In this document: piece by piece, positions 34,640-43,763 of the stretch | How positions within the stretch are numbered: the first letter of the stretch is position 1 | How the letters are laid out: every line of letters begins with the position of its first letter | Assembly (NCBI GenBank): GCA_964606735.1 | Contig: CAZSHI010000003.1 | Location: 75,753-139,752, forward strand | Origin: UBA5109 sp964606735 | GTDB lineage: Bacteria; Pseudomonadota; Gammaproteobacteria; Pseudomonadales; Pseudohongiellaceae | Length of the DNA: 64,000 bases | Reading direction: 5' to 3' | Program-made: the position numbers and the translations under genes | The notes under the pieces: model-generated | What the model saw: only the letters and a program-made list of their open reading frames with translations | The model's database searches: none | What the model was told of the DNA's origin: nothing

Positions 34640-35911
34640 TTATTCTTTCACAAACAGTATTTCATCTTCCACCAGAGCATCGACCAGAAGGATGCGATCA
34701 GTACTCAGGTAACAGGCAAAGGTGCGGCAGAATTTGCGGGTTTTAAGGTCGCGGTATACTTCCGATGTGATGAAATTCTTGCCGGCGAGTTTGTTCAACA
34801 CCAGGAAGGAGGGAAAATAGGGACGATGTGACCAGTTCATGCCTTGCCAGTCCGTGTCTTCTTCGAACCCTGCTTCTCCCTTTTCAAAGCTAGGCGTTAT
34901 CTGGTTACCGCTTTCATCACACATGTAATACCGAAAAATACCGGAATTCAGCACCTGCTCATTATGCTGCAGGGCTTTTGCATCCAGATTATTCTTTTTA
35001 ATCTCATTCACAATACTTCTGATTTGCTGTTTTTGCTCACTGGCATTACCCAGGCGAATGGATTTTTCTTTCAGGTAACTTTGTTGTAATGAGCGTACCC
35101 TTTCAATGGTTGATTCAGCTGCCAGGGTATGCGGACGCGCTTCAGAAAAAAGATAGCCCTGTATCAGGTTGCTGCTGCATTCAATCCCGAAATGAAATTC
35201 TTCCTCGGTTTCAACGCCTTCACATACAATGTGGCAGCCAATACGGTTCGCCACATGGGCAATTGACAAGGCAATATCAGCACTATGGCCACCCCGTGCT
35301 GCCTGCTTGAACAAACGCATATCCAGCTTGACGATATCCGGCTTCAGGGCTTCAACCCTGTCTGCCTGTGAGGCGCCAGCGCCGAAGTCATCGACTGCAA
35401 CCATCAAACCAGCTTCATGATAAATCGCCACCATGTCCTTGAGCATTTCAATGTCACCATGGGATTCGGTAATTTCGATCACCACACGCTGCGGATCGAT
35501 ACCAATTTCCTTGATCATTTCCAACGTCGGCACCATCGGGCTGCCGGCTCTTTCCAGGATATTCTCAATCCAGAGCGGGGAAATATTCAGGGTAATGTAT
35601 CCAGCTTCAGGATGTTCAGCGAAATACTTCAATCCCTGGTAACGCAGGGCACGATCAATTTCCAGCTGGTAGTCACCACGGACTTTCGGATTATTGAAAA
35701 AATGACCAAAACTGCGGGAGTTTCCTTTGTCATTGAGAGAGCTCGCCAGGCATTCATAGCCCACGATGCGGCCACTGGCAATACTGATAATGGGTTGATA
35801 AAAGGGAACAACTTTCTCACCGGCCACCTGCAACGGTTCTGTAGGCCAGCGCGGCATGCTGCTGGTCCCCAGTAATTTATCCCATTTGTCTAAATCCTTA
35901 CCATCCTGCAT
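34640..35911 (-). CDS. EAL-domain c-di-GMP phosphodiesterase with YkuI-type C-terminus
   Basis: A 423-residue protein. The EAL domain (about 35-270) has the motif as ECL (E53), N109 (LNISP), E146 (VVIEITE), DDFGAG (D174-D175), K195 in KLD and EGVE (E231), so the catalytic and metal-binding set looks complete and phosphodiesterase activity is likely. The C-terminal part (about 300-423), with FRYYMCDESGNQITPSF and RILLVDALVEDEIL, resembles the PAS-like domain found at the C-terminus of YkuI. There is no membrane segment or GGDEF domain, so it should be a cytosolic sensor-phosphodiesterase whose ligand is unknown. Confidence 0.87.
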   Translation of the reverse strand: MQDGKDLDKWDKLLGTSSMPRWPTEPLQVAGEKVVPFYQPIISIASGRIVGYECLASSLNDKGNSRSFGHFFNNPKVRGDYQLEIDRALRYQGLKYFAEHPEAGYITLNISPLWIENILERAGSPMVPTLEMIKEIGIDPQRVVIEITESHGDIEMLKDMVAIYHEAGLMVAVDDFGAGASQADRVEALKPDIVKLDMRLFKQAARGGHSADIALSIAHVANRIGCHIVCEGVETEEEFHFGIECSSNLIQGYLFSEARPHTLAAESTIERVRSLQQSYLKEKSIRLGNASEQKQQIRSIVNEIKKNNLDAKALQHNEQVLNSGIFRYYMCDESGNQITPSFEKGEAGFEEDTDWQGMNWSHRPYFPSFLVLNKLAGKNFITSEVYRDLKTRKFCRTFACYLSTDRILLVDALVEDEILFVKE

Positions 35912-36015
35912 AAAGCCAATGCTTTTTTATGGTTGTTTGTGTGATTCTTGAAATAAATGCTTGAACGGGAAAGAGTTTTTGACAGAAATGCAGGCTTATG
36001 TCAAATCTATAGCAC

Positions 36016-36055
36016 AAAAATTACGGCTTTAACTGAGCTCAACTCAGTTAAAGCC
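36016..36055 (-). terminator. Strong stem-loop terminator after the TonB receptor gene
   Basis: GGCTTTAACTGAG (36025-36037) and CTCAGTTAAAGCC (36043-36055) form a perfect 13-base-pair stem with a five-base loop. On the reverse strand it lies 33 bases after the receptor stop and is followed by GTAATTTTTG, which provides the T-tract. It also separates the receptor from the EAL gene. Confidence 0.85.
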
Positions 36056-36088
36056 AGCAAGTAATATCATATTAATTGCACGACGCTG

Positions 36089-38149
36089 TTAAAAGTTATA
36101 GCGAATGCCAAGTTCCAGGGAGCGACCCGAGTCAGGAGCAAATCCCCGCAGGAAGGAAGTCGACAGCCGAATTTCATCATCCGTGATATTTCGTAAGCTG
36201 GAAAACACCATAAGGTCTCCCGTTGCATCTGAAGCCAGCTGATAATTAAGCTGTAAATCCCAGCGCGTATAGCCATCCGTTTTCAGTTCATTGAGGCCTG
36301 GCTTGTCCTGATCAAAGGCATGCAGTACCGAAAGGGCAGCACTGAAGTCTCCCTTGTCATAAGCCAGTTCAGAACCAAGACGGTACGGGGGCGTGCGGGG
36401 AACCCGACCATTGTTTTCCAGTTTCGCATCAATGGTGTCACCAAAAATTCTCAACTCCCAGTCCGGCGCCAGAAAAATGGAGGTATCAAGTTCTACTCCG
36501 TAAAAGCGTGCATCCCCATTCATATAGCTACGCACCGGCATTCCATCAACTTCCACCCCGGTATTGGCCTGAAAAATATAGTCATCAAAACGGTTATAAA
36601 AAACCGTAAAAGTTGCTTCAAGATTATTCAGGCTCAGATAGAGATTAATATCCACATTGTTGGACGCTTCTTCCTCCAGATCGATATCACCTAACTCGCA
36701 GGATCCAGTTGCAAAATGGATAACGCAGTCTTCTGGGTCAGTAAGGCCGTAATTGGAATATAGTTCTTCCACCGAAGGAGCGCGCTCCGAATGAGAAAAA
36801 GCCAGCCCAAGGCTGCTGATATTATTCACATCCCACAACATGGAGCCGGAATAACTTTGCGTGGAAAAACTACGGGATCTTACCCCGATATCTTCCGGGT
36901 CCAACTCATCCCGATTTAGCCGAAAGCCAAACTCATAGGTGAAATTGCCACTGTGCAGGGCTTCTACCAGGAACAATCCAGTGGAGCTGATGTCCGTGAT
37001 GGGAATGAAACTCTCTTCACCTACGGCTCCAAATGTCTCCCTGCTGTCCTGCAAGCCTAGAACGCCATGCCAGTTATTGATTTCTGGATGCGTCAGCTGC
37101 AGGCGCTGCAGCCAGGAAACATTGCTGAAACGTGTGCCGACAAGACCGGGGCCCTCCATTTCGGCATGTTCATATTCCGTGCGGCTGATTCGATAATTAA
37201 GCGATTCCAGCATGGGACTGATATTCTCAAAACTGGCGATCGCATCGTATCGGTTTCTTTTCATGGCTATAAAGACGTCATCACCGTGCTCTTCATCTTC
37301 CTCACTTTCTTCATCATCATGATGTTCTTCATGCGCACCTGGCGGCAAGCCATATTCATTATCAATTCTGTTGGCCGAAAATCCGATAAAGCCATTGTCC
37401 ATGACATAGGACCAGCCAAGCGTCGCTGCAGAAGATTCACCTCCCGTATTGGCAATATAGCCATCCGAGTTTTCGGCTTCTTCATGGTCTACATCATGAG
37501 CATCCTCGTCTTCATCCTCTAGATAGGCAGGATGAATTGCCAGGCCTGGAATTTCCAGCGCATTCCAGTCGCGACTGGTGAAATCCAGATGCCAGACATG
37601 CTGACCCGTAGCGAAATTCAGTTGTGAAACCAGCGTATCCATATCACTGGCCGTATCATGCCTGCCTTCGAGAGCAAAACTGGGCGAGGCAGGCACTTCA
37701 TCCGTAAAGCGGCTGTCCAGCACATTGATGACCCCGCCGATGGCGCCTCCACCATAGAGCAGAGTTGAAGGACCGCGCAGAATTTCAATACCCGTGGCCA
37801 GCATGGGCTCCACCGTATTGGCGTGATCGGCGGAATTCCCTGAGGCATCGGTATTGGGCATACCATTGGTCAGGTTCATTACCCGTCTGCCCTGCTGCCC
37901 CCTGATGACCGGTTGACCAACAGCCGGTCCAAACGAAGCATTGTTAATACCTGGCTGGCGCGACAAACTGTCTCCCAGGCTAAGTCGCGCCTCATCCCTG
38001 ATTTCTTCTTCATCCATGATGGTGATGGGCAGCGCTGTTTCAGCATTACGCACATGCACAGCATCAATGATGACTTCAAATTGGGCTTCCTGGGCATTGG
38101 TACTTACAGCAAACACCCCCAAAAGAGGCACTAGTTGTTTAATTCGCAT
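36089..38149 (-). CDS. znuD: TonB-dependent receptor with His/acid-rich loops (ZnuD-like)
   Basis: A 686-residue outer-membrane receptor. Signal peptide to about residue 19, plug domain with MDEEEIRDEARLSLGDSLSRQPG and RGPSTLLYGGGAIGGVINVLD, then a 22-strand barrel ending in GIRYNF with terminal Phe. Two extracellular loops are rich in His, Asp and Glu (206-229 and 272-291), the hallmark of zinc or other divalent metal receptors such as ZnuD. Uptake would be driven by TonB-ExbB-ExbD, which are elsewhere. The preceding small His/CxxC protein gene supports a metal function. No convincing Zur box was found. Confidence 0.87.
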   Translation of the reverse strand: MRIKQLVPLLGVFAVSTNAQEAQFEVIIDAVHVRNAETALPITIMDEEEIRDEARLSLGDSLSRQPGINNASFGPAVGQPVIRGQQGRRVMNLTNGMPNTDASGNSADHANTVEPMLATGIEILRGPSTLLYGGGAIGGVINVLDSRFTDEVPASPSFALEGRHDTASDMDTLVSQLNFATGQHVWHLDFTSRDWNALEIPGLAIHPAYLEDEDEDAHDVDHEEAENSDGYIANTGGESSAATLGWSYVMDNGFIGFSANRIDNEYGLPPGAHEEHHDDEESEEDEEHGDDVFIAMKRNRYDAIASFENISPMLESLNYRISRTEYEHAEMEGPGLVGTRFSNVSWLQRLQLTHPEINNWHGVLGLQDSRETFGAVGEESFIPITDISSTGLFLVEALHSGNFTYEFGFRLNRDELDPEDIGVRSRSFSTQSYSGSMLWDVNNISSLGLAFSHSERAPSVEELYSNYGLTDPEDCVIHFATGSCELGDIDLEEEASNNVDINLYLSLNNLEATFTVFYNRFDDYIFQANTGVEVDGMPVRSYMNGDARFYGVELDTSIFLAPDWELRIFGDTIDAKLENNGRVPRTPPYRLGSELAYDKGDFSAALSVLHAFDQDKPGLNELKTDGYTRWDLQLNYQLASDATGDLMVFSSLRNITDDEIRLSTSFLRGFAPDSGRSLELGIRYNF

Positions 38150-38213
38150 GGTATTTTCCTTTATCGAAACAAGTTCAAACCGCCATGTAAAAAAGCGGTC
38201 TAATCGCTAAGTG

Positions 38214-38504
38214 TCAGATAAAGGATAGCGGTGGTGAGCGACCTAGATAGGGGCTGTATTGCGGGGAAAAATAGGCAGAGTGGTGGACGAAAACCGGCTC
38301 CGAGATCCCGGTTTCATGAAAAGGTCTTTCGACAATATTCGGCAGCTGGTGGTCAAAGGAATCAAAATGACAAAGAGCACAATCCACCACATCTTGGGAA
38401 TGGTCATGCAGACCAGACTGCTGAACCAACTGAACGCCTAACAGACTCAGCGCCAGCAGCCAGACCAGAAGCACTTGTCGGGAAATACTTGTCATTCTTC
38501 CCAT
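38214..38504 (-). CDS. Small His/Cys-containing secreted protein upstream of metal receptor
   Basis: A 96-residue protein with an N-terminal hydrophobic segment (about 8-26) that could be a signal anchor, then HDHSQDVVDCALCHFDSFDH, combining a CxxC pair with several His residues; more His residues follow near the C-terminus. The pattern resembles short DUF2946-like proteins that precede TonB receptors for zinc or copper. It lies 64 bases upstream of the receptor in the same direction. A metal-binding accessory role is inference; no homologue of known function is recognised. Confidence 0.68.
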   Translation of the reverse strand: MGRMTSISRQVLLVWLLALSLLGVQLVQQSGLHDHSQDVVDCALCHFDSFDHQLPNIVERPFHETGISEPVFVHHSAYFSPQYSPYLGRSPPLSFI

Positions 38505-38547
38505 TCTACGCTGCTGCTGTGCATGTGAAAATATCCTTCAGGGTATT

Positions 38548-39036
38548 TTATTCTTCCCTATCGGGGGTTTCTTCCTCAGTTCCCCGACGAAATCCCGGCG
38601 GCCTGGTCTGAGCAGACCGGCGCTGGAATTCTTCCATCAGCTCACGCCGCCGACCTTCGGGCAGACTCTGAAAACGTCGGAAACTTTGCCGGATGGCCCG
38701 GCGCTCCTCCTCCGGTAAATTTCTGAAGTTTTCAAAGTTGTTGCGAATGTGCTGGCGCCGTTCTTCATCATGACGGAAGAACTCACGCCCACGTTGCCTT
38801 GCGCGATCACGCTGTTCCGGCGGCATATTCTGCCAGCGACGGATATTGCGAATGATCCGTTGCTGCTGTGCCGGGGACAAGTCCTGCCAGGACTGCTGAA
38901 AGCCTTCCAGCAGCCGACGTTGTTCCGGTTCCAGCTCATTCAGATCAGGCATAGGCGGAGGAGCCGGCGGCTGCGCCTGCACTGGTAGAGACAGTAAAAA
39001 AAACAAAAAAATAATCAACAGTCTACAGGTCTTCAT
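38548..39036 (-). CDS. DUF3106-like periplasmic protein
   Basis: A 162-residue protein with a signal peptide (to about residue 21, PVQAQ), a Pro-rich start and then repeated Arg/Glu/Gln-rich helices: LSPAQQQRIIRNIRRWQNMPPEQRDRAR, LPEEERRAIRQSFRRFQSLPEGRRREL. This LxPxxRxxxxxxxxxWxxM repeat pattern is typical of DUF3106. Periplasmic helical proteins of this sort (compare CpxP/Spy-like LTxxQ repeats) are often made under envelope-stress sigma factors. It is the last gene of a four-gene set headed by another charged periplasmic protein and a sigma factor. Confidence 0.78.
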   Translation of the reverse strand: MKTCRLLIIFLFFLLSLPVQAQPPAPPPMPDLNELEPEQRRLLEGFQQSWQDLSPAQQQRIIRNIRRWQNMPPEQRDRARQRGREFFRHDEERRQHIRNNFENFRNLPEEERRAIRQSFRRFQSLPEGRRRELMEEFQRRSAQTRPPGFRRGTEEETPDREE

Positions 39037-39385
39037 TCATACTCAACCATTGATAGAATTCAATGTCCTCATAAAAATCCAGACTTTCTTCATCGCTCAG
39101 TATTTCCATTGCCTCCAGTTCCGTCAGATCCGGATTGGCGGGGACAATCTCATCTGCCGGCACAAGATAAAAAGCGAACGCAACCAGAAGAACAGAAGTA
39201 AGCATCGCTGAAGCAAAAACATTGCCCCAGTGCCCCAGTGGTGAGGCCGCTGATTCCAGCGCGGCATGCCTGACCCGATTCAAACGCGACAGGGTTGACG
39301 CATCCAGCTGCTCACAACTGCGATCGAGCTGCTGCCTGATATCCTTGACGAATTCCTGATCTGCCTGACTTTCTTGCATTTTCAT
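39023..39385 (-). CDS. Small single-pass membrane protein, sigma-factor associated
   Basis: A 120-residue protein. A cytoplasmic N-terminal part (about 1-55) with LDRSCEQLDASTLSRLNRVRHAAL is followed by one hydrophobic segment (about 57-74) and an acidic periplasmic tail. The layout resembles small DUF3619-type membrane proteins that partner ECF sigma factors as anti-sigmas. It overlaps the sigma gene by four bases (ATGA) and the DUF3106 gene by 14, indicating coupled translation. Anti-sigma function is inference from position and topology. Confidence 0.72.
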   Translation of the reverse strand: MKMQESQADQEFVKDIRQQLDRSCEQLDASTLSRLNRVRHAALESAASPLGHWGNVFASAMLTSVLLVAFAFYLVPADEIVPANPDLTELEAMEILSDEESLDFYEDIEFYQWLSMNEDL

Positions 39386-39999
39386 GTTTCCTGCAGCCTT
39401 ACCCTTAAGTAAGTCCGCGCTCTTGAGTAATGGGTTTTCACCGTGCCGACCGTGCAGGACATGGCGCGTGCTGTTTCTTTTTCACTCAACCCTTCCCAGG
39501 CGCGCAATAAAAATACCTGCTGCTGGCGTAAGGGCAAGTCCCTGAGCAGTGCATCAAGGACCTGAATGCTTTCACCAAGTTGCCAGTTCTGCTCCGGACT
39601 GAGCCCTGTTTCATCTTCATATTCGAGCTGCTCTGTATCCGTATTGTCACGACCAAACCAGCTACTAAAGCCCGCTCTGAATTTGCTCTGCCGGTGCCAG
39701 TCAATGATGCGACGACTCAGAATACGGTGAAACAGCAATTCCCAGTCAGCCGGCGACTTGTTGGCATATTTGCTGACCAGAGCAAACATGGCATCCTGCA
39801 CAATGTCGAGCGCTTCATCCCGATTGCCTGTAGCAATCTGGGCGCGCCGAAAAGCCCGACGTTCCATGCCTGCGAGAAATTTCTCCAGCGCCTGCGAATT
39901 TTCCAGAATCGCGCTCTCCTGATCAGCAGCATGACGGCCCTCATCATAGCCCAGGGAAAATAAGCTGTCATACCAGCTGCAGCACATACTTTTCATCAT
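39382..39999 (-). CDS. RNA polymerase sigma factor (ECF-type)
   Basis: Up to 205 residues. Region 2 appears as FRRAQIATGNRDEALDIVQDAMFALVSKYA and LLFHRILSRRIIDWHRQ; region 4 as LPLRQQQVFLLRAWEGLSEKETARAMSCTVGTVKTHYSRARTYL. The first ~35 residues are not conserved and the true start may be further in. It begins two bases after the stop of a charged periplasmic protein gene and overlaps a small membrane protein gene. This sigma/small membrane protein/DUF3106 set is a recurring gammaproteobacterial arrangement; its signal is unknown. It is the third sigma factor within about 12.5 kb. Confidence 0.85.
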   Translation of the reverse strand: MMKSMCCSWYDSLFSLGYDEGRHAADQESAILENSQALEKFLAGMERRAFRRAQIATGNRDEALDIVQDAMFALVSKYANKSPADWELLFHRILSRRIIDWHRQSKFRAGFSSWFGRDNTDTEQLEYEDETGLSPEQNWQLGESIQVLDALLRDLPLRQQQVFLLRAWEGLSEKETARAMSCTVGTVKTHYSRARTYLRVRLQET

Positions 40000-40001
40000 A
40001 A

Positions 40002-40448
40002 CTATTGGGGTCTGCCTCCCCTGGGGCCATTTCGAGGCCCCTGTGAAGGATCCCGTTCCCGGCTGCGTTCAAACCGTCTTCCACGCTCACCGTCAAAGCC
40101 TCTGTTGGCCTGTGGCCCGAGTCCCGGGATGCGTCTGCCCTCTTCCATAGCAGCGGACAGATTCGGGTATTTCTCAGCAAACTCGGCACGTCTTGCTTCC
40201 TGCTCGGCCCGACGTTCTTCACGCAGGGCAATGATTTCTGCGGCCAACTCTGGATTTTCTTGTTCAAATGCCTGCCAACGTTCTTCCCGTCTGGCCTGCA
40301 TTTCTTCCTGTCTTTGTTGGCGCCGTTCTTCAAACTGTTCGCGCCGCTCATCAATGGCCTCGTCATCCTGCGCTAGTGCCACCGTGTAAGACAATCCCCC
40401 GATTGCCGCCAGTAATATTGATGCAAGTAACTTGGTCTGTTTATTCAT
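40002..40448 (-). CDS. Charged, Arg/Glu-rich exported protein
   Basis: A 148-residue protein with a signal peptide (MNKQTKLL...VALAQ, about 26 residues). The mature part is an uninterrupted Glu/Arg/Gln helix (about 30-100), then a Gly/Pro/Arg-rich disordered tail. No family is recognised; composition is like other periplasmic chaperone-type helical proteins in the same operon. It is the first gene of the sigma-DUF3106 operon, so it may be the sensor or the target of that stress response. Confidence 0.7.
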   Translation of the reverse strand: MNKQTKLLASILLAAIGGLSYTVALAQDDEAIDERREQFEERRQQRQEEMQARREERWQAFEQENPELAAEIIALREERRAEQEARRAEFAEKYPNLSAAMEEGRRIPGLGPQANRGFDGERGRRFERSRERDPSQGPRNGPRGGRPQ

Positions 40449-40568
40449 CAGTCTACTCCTGAAATTTTTTAAGAAAAAATGTCGTTCTTGTTAGCTATAA
40501 CGGACAGGGGCTGATTTGGTTGACGACAAGGCTGCTAGAATTCATCCAATCACTGAAACAGCAGCCTA

Positions 40569-41771
40569 TCAATAGTAGTGGTTGCGTCGTGGCGCTTCGT
40601 CCAGAACCCACTCACTGAATTCGACTTGCAGGGCAGCAAGTCCCCCCGGATAAGAAAGGTTCATGAGTGCAGAACTGCTGATTTCAGTACAAAAGGCATC
40701 GGCTGTCTGCTGTAAGAGGGCTGTGAATGTTCGCCGCGCATCCGGGTTATTGGTATCCAGCATGTAGTAAACCAGAGACCAGGCTAGGGCGTAGTTCATG
40801 GCTTCCTGGCCACTGCGCCACTGCTCGGGACTTGCATCTAGAAACAAGGCGAGATCAGAAAAATAGCCGGTATTGATGGCAGTTCTGGCCAGGCTCAACC
40901 ATTCATCACTGGGAGCTATCTGGGTGGCCTGCTGCTCGATACTCAGCAATTCAAAATACTCAGCCAGACCTTCATGCAACCACAAGGGACCCGTTGCCAG
41001 CAGACCATTGAGAATGACATGTGCGGCCTCATGACGGCTGACGGCCAGGGTCTGCTGCTCATCCTCATACAGATAGGTCACCGCTTCATTGCTGGCATTG
41101 CTGTAAAAGCCACCGGCATTGGCCAGGGCACTACCACCAACGCTAGCAGCATAATCACGATACCCCGTATTATCACTGAAAATAATCACGTTCATGTCGA
41201 CCTGTTTGAGCCTGTCGTCACCCAGCAGGTCTGCCAGAATTTCATACATACTGGTTGCCTGTGATTCTATCTGCCCGCGAAAGTATGGCAGCGCATCACC
41301 ACCCCTGAATTCAACGGACAACTGGAAATAATTACGGGTGGCTCCCTGCCGACTGTCAAACTCGGTACTTTGCAGGTTGGGAGGCGGAGTATCCCCGAAA
41401 TGCAGACGACCCTGCTCATCACGCCACTGATAGATACGTGGACCAGCGGATTCGGTCACTTCCCGAATTGGCGTCTGAACACAGGAGTAGTCCGGTGGAG
41501 GGGCTTCCGCCATCAGGGCCACTTCCAGCTCCATCCGCTCCAGAGTTGTCAGTGGAACTTCCTCTTCAGGAAGGAGCACCGCTGCATCCTCTTCCACTAC
41601 TTCCTGTTCAAGAAGCAATTCAATGGTAGGTGGTGCATCTTCCAGCAATTCCGGGCGAGCTTCCAGGCGGGTAACCTGGGGCACTTCCGTTTGTAACTGC
41701 CCACGCAGATACCAGAACCCAAAAACACAGGCCAGTAAGAAAATGGCAAAGACAAGACGTTGTCTGTTCAT
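40569..41771 (-). CDS. DUF4124-gluzincin secreted protease-like protein
   Basis: A 400-residue protein anchored by an N-terminal membrane segment (residues 6-21), followed by an acidic linker (about 30-90). Residues 112-130 (RIYQWRDEQGRLHFGDTPP) are a DUF4124 module. The catalytic domain has H247-E-A-A-H251 and WLHEGLAEYFE (about 264-274), the gluzincin arrangement of DUF1570/peptidase-MA-like proteins, with the second Glu as third zinc ligand. Probably a periplasmic metalloprotease; the DUF4124 module is usually linked to envelope or cell-wall proteins. It is divergent from the PepF-like gene. Confidence 0.82.
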   Translation of the reverse strand: MNRQRLVFAIFLLACVFGFWYLRGQLQTEVPQVTRLEARPELLEDAPPTIELLLEQEVVEEDAAVLLPEEEVPLTTLERMELEVALMAEAPPPDYSCVQTPIREVTESAGPRIYQWRDEQGRLHFGDTPPPNLQSTEFDSRQGATRNYFQLSVEFRGGDALPYFRGQIESQATSMYEILADLLGDDRLKQVDMNVIIFSDNTGYRDYAASVGGSALANAGGFYSNASNEAVTYLYEDEQQTLAVSRHEAAHVILNGLLATGPLWLHEGLAEYFELLSIEQQATQIAPSDEWLSLARTAINTGYFSDLALFLDASPEQWRSGQEAMNYALAWSLVYYMLDTNNPDARRTFTALLQQTADAFCTEISSSALMNLSYPGGLAALQVEFSEWVLDEAPRRNHYY

Positions 41772-41871
41772 AGTACCCCGAGTATGCTCCAGCCGCTGAT
41801 TCTCTTCAACAGTACTTTATAGATATGCTTTAATTGAGCCATACTAGCCAACTTTCAGAGGATCAAACTTG

Positions 41872-43725
41872 ATGAGACTCGCAACTTTACTGTTTTCTTT
41901 TCTGCTTGTTTGCCCTACCCAAACAGTTTGGGCACAAGCTCCTGAGCAGGATTCTTATGTCTGGGATCTGAGCGATCTTTACCCTGATGTCGATGCCTGG
42001 GAAAGCGCCTTTGCCGATCTGGAGTACCGCTTGGAAACGGTGGTGCAGTACCGCGGCACACTGGGAGACAGCGCGCAATCCATGAACAGGGCACTCAATG
42101 AAATTTCAGATGCCTACAAGGAACTGACCCGGCTCTATATCTATACCAGCCTGCGTCAGGACACTGATCAGCGAGTAGCCGAAGAACAAACCCGCTTTGG
42201 CCGCGCCATGCAGTTGTACAGCAATTGGAGTGAGGGCACCTCCTGGATGAACCCGGAAATTCTCGCAGTGGGATCGGAAACTGTGAATCGCTATCTGGCC
42301 GAAGAACCGGGGCTGGCTGATTTCGAGTTCATGTTGCAAGACATCCTTCGCATGGCACCCTACACCCTTGATGAAAATACCGAAGCCATTCTGGCCCAGG
42401 CTTCCATGCTGATGTCTTCACCGGAACAGATCTACAACATGTATGCCAATGCCGATATCCCCTGGCCAAGCGTTACATTGAGCAATGGCGAAGAGGCTGA
42501 ACTGACTCAGGCCGGCTATACCTTTTACCGGGCCGTGGAAAACCGAGATGATCGCAAGCTGGTATTTGATACTTTCTGGAACACCTGGCAACAGTATGGC
42601 GATGGCATGGGGGCAACCCTGGGAGCGGAAGTACAGGCCAATGTCTTTTCGACCAGATCACGTAACTACGATTCCGTTTTACAACAAAACCTGTTTGCCG
42701 ATGGCCTGCCACCGGAAATCTATACCCAGCTGGTAAGCCAGGTGAACAATGCACTGCCGATTTTTCACCGCTATCTGGAATTGCGTGGTCGCATGCTCGG
42801 CATAGAAGATATGCAGTACTACGACATCTACCCGCCGCTGGTCGAATTGGAAACCGGAGACTTCACCATTGACCGGTCCAAAGAAATTGCCATGGAAGCC
42901 CTGCGCCCCTTTGGCGATGAATATCTGGGACTGTTGGAAGAAGGGTTAGCCCAGGACTGGATGCACAGCCATCCCCAGCCTGGCAAGACCTCCGGGGCCT
43001 ATATGAGTGGCTCTGCATACGATGTGCACCCTTATGTGTTGCTCAATCACAACGATGACTATGCCTCCCTGTCTACCTTTGCACATGAATGGGGTCATGC
43101 CGTGCACACCATGCTGGCGAAACAGAACAACCCCTGGGAGACCGCCGATTATTCCACCTTCATCGCTGAGATGGCTTCCACCATCAATGAAATACTGCTT
43201 GAAGAGTACATGATCGCCAACGCACAAAGCGACGAAGAAAAACTGTTTTACCTGGGTAATGCACTGGAGAGCATCCGTGGCACGTTTTACCGCCAGACCA
43301 TGTTTGCAGAATTTGAACTGGCCATTCATGAACAGGTGGAAAGTGGCCAGCCACTGAATGGTTCAAGCCTGAGCCAGATTTATGGTGATCTGCTAAAGAC
43401 CTATCATGGTCACGACGAAGGCGTACTGAGCATTGATGATAACTACGCCATTGAGTGGGCCTATATTCCGCATTTCTATTATGACTTTTATGTCTTTCAG
43501 TACTCCACCAGCATCACCGGGGCCGCCTGGTTTGCCGAAAAATTTCTGGCCGGGGATGTGCAGGTACGGGATAACTTTCTTAAGGTACTTAAAGCTGGTG
43601 GTTCAGATTACCCGCACAACATCCTGCTTAATGAAGCCGGTCTGGACATGACCCAGCCAGAAGCCTACGAACCCATCATCCGTCGCATGACTTCGCTGAT
43701 GGATCGCATTGAGGAATTACTGTAA
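41872..43725 (+). CDS. pepF: Exported oligoendopeptidase F-like protease (M3)
   Basis: A 617-residue zinc peptidase. The family is fixed by FAHEWGHAVH (H405, E406, H409) and the following MASTINEILLEEYM, which supplies the third Glu ligand, plus the helical M3 fold with a deep cleft. Unlike cytosolic PepF it has a Sec signal peptide (about residues 1-22, QTVWAQ), so it should cleave short peptides in the periplasm. The ATG at 41872 is preferred to the adjoining TTG at 41869. It is divergent from another metalloprotease gene. Confidence 0.9.
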   Translation: MRLATLLFSFLLVCPTQTVWAQAPEQDSYVWDLSDLYPDVDAWESAFADLEYRLETVVQYRGTLGDSAQSMNRALNEISDAYKELTRLYIYTSLRQDTDQRVAEEQTRFGRAMQLYSNWSEGTSWMNPEILAVGSETVNRYLAEEPGLADFEFMLQDILRMAPYTLDENTEAILAQASMLMSSPEQIYNMYANADIPWPSVTLSNGEEAELTQAGYTFYRAVENRDDRKLVFDTFWNTWQQYGDGMGATLGAEVQANVFSTRSRNYDSVLQQNLFADGLPPEIYTQLVSQVNNALPIFHRYLELRGRMLGIEDMQYYDIYPPLVELETGDFTIDRSKEIAMEALRPFGDEYLGLLEEGLAQDWMHSHPQPGKTSGAYMSGSAYDVHPYVLLNHNDDYASLSTFAHEWGHAVHTMLAKQNNPWETADYSTFIAEMASTINEILLEEYMIANAQSDEEKLFYLGNALESIRGTFYRQTMFAEFELAIHEQVESGQPLNGSSLSQIYGDLLKTYHGHDEGVLSIDDNYAIEWAYIPHFYYDFYVFQYSTSITGAAWFAEKFLAGDVQVRDNFLKVLKAGGSDYPHNILLNEAGLDMTQPEAYEPIIRRMTSLMDRIEELL

Positions 43726-43763
43726 AAGCTTGTACTGTTCTACAGTAATTCCCCATGACAGGT

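Noticed and set aside
38150..38213. Zur box before the ZnuD-like gene
   Set aside because: No convincing inverted repeat of the Zur type could be found in this gap or ahead of the small upstream gene.
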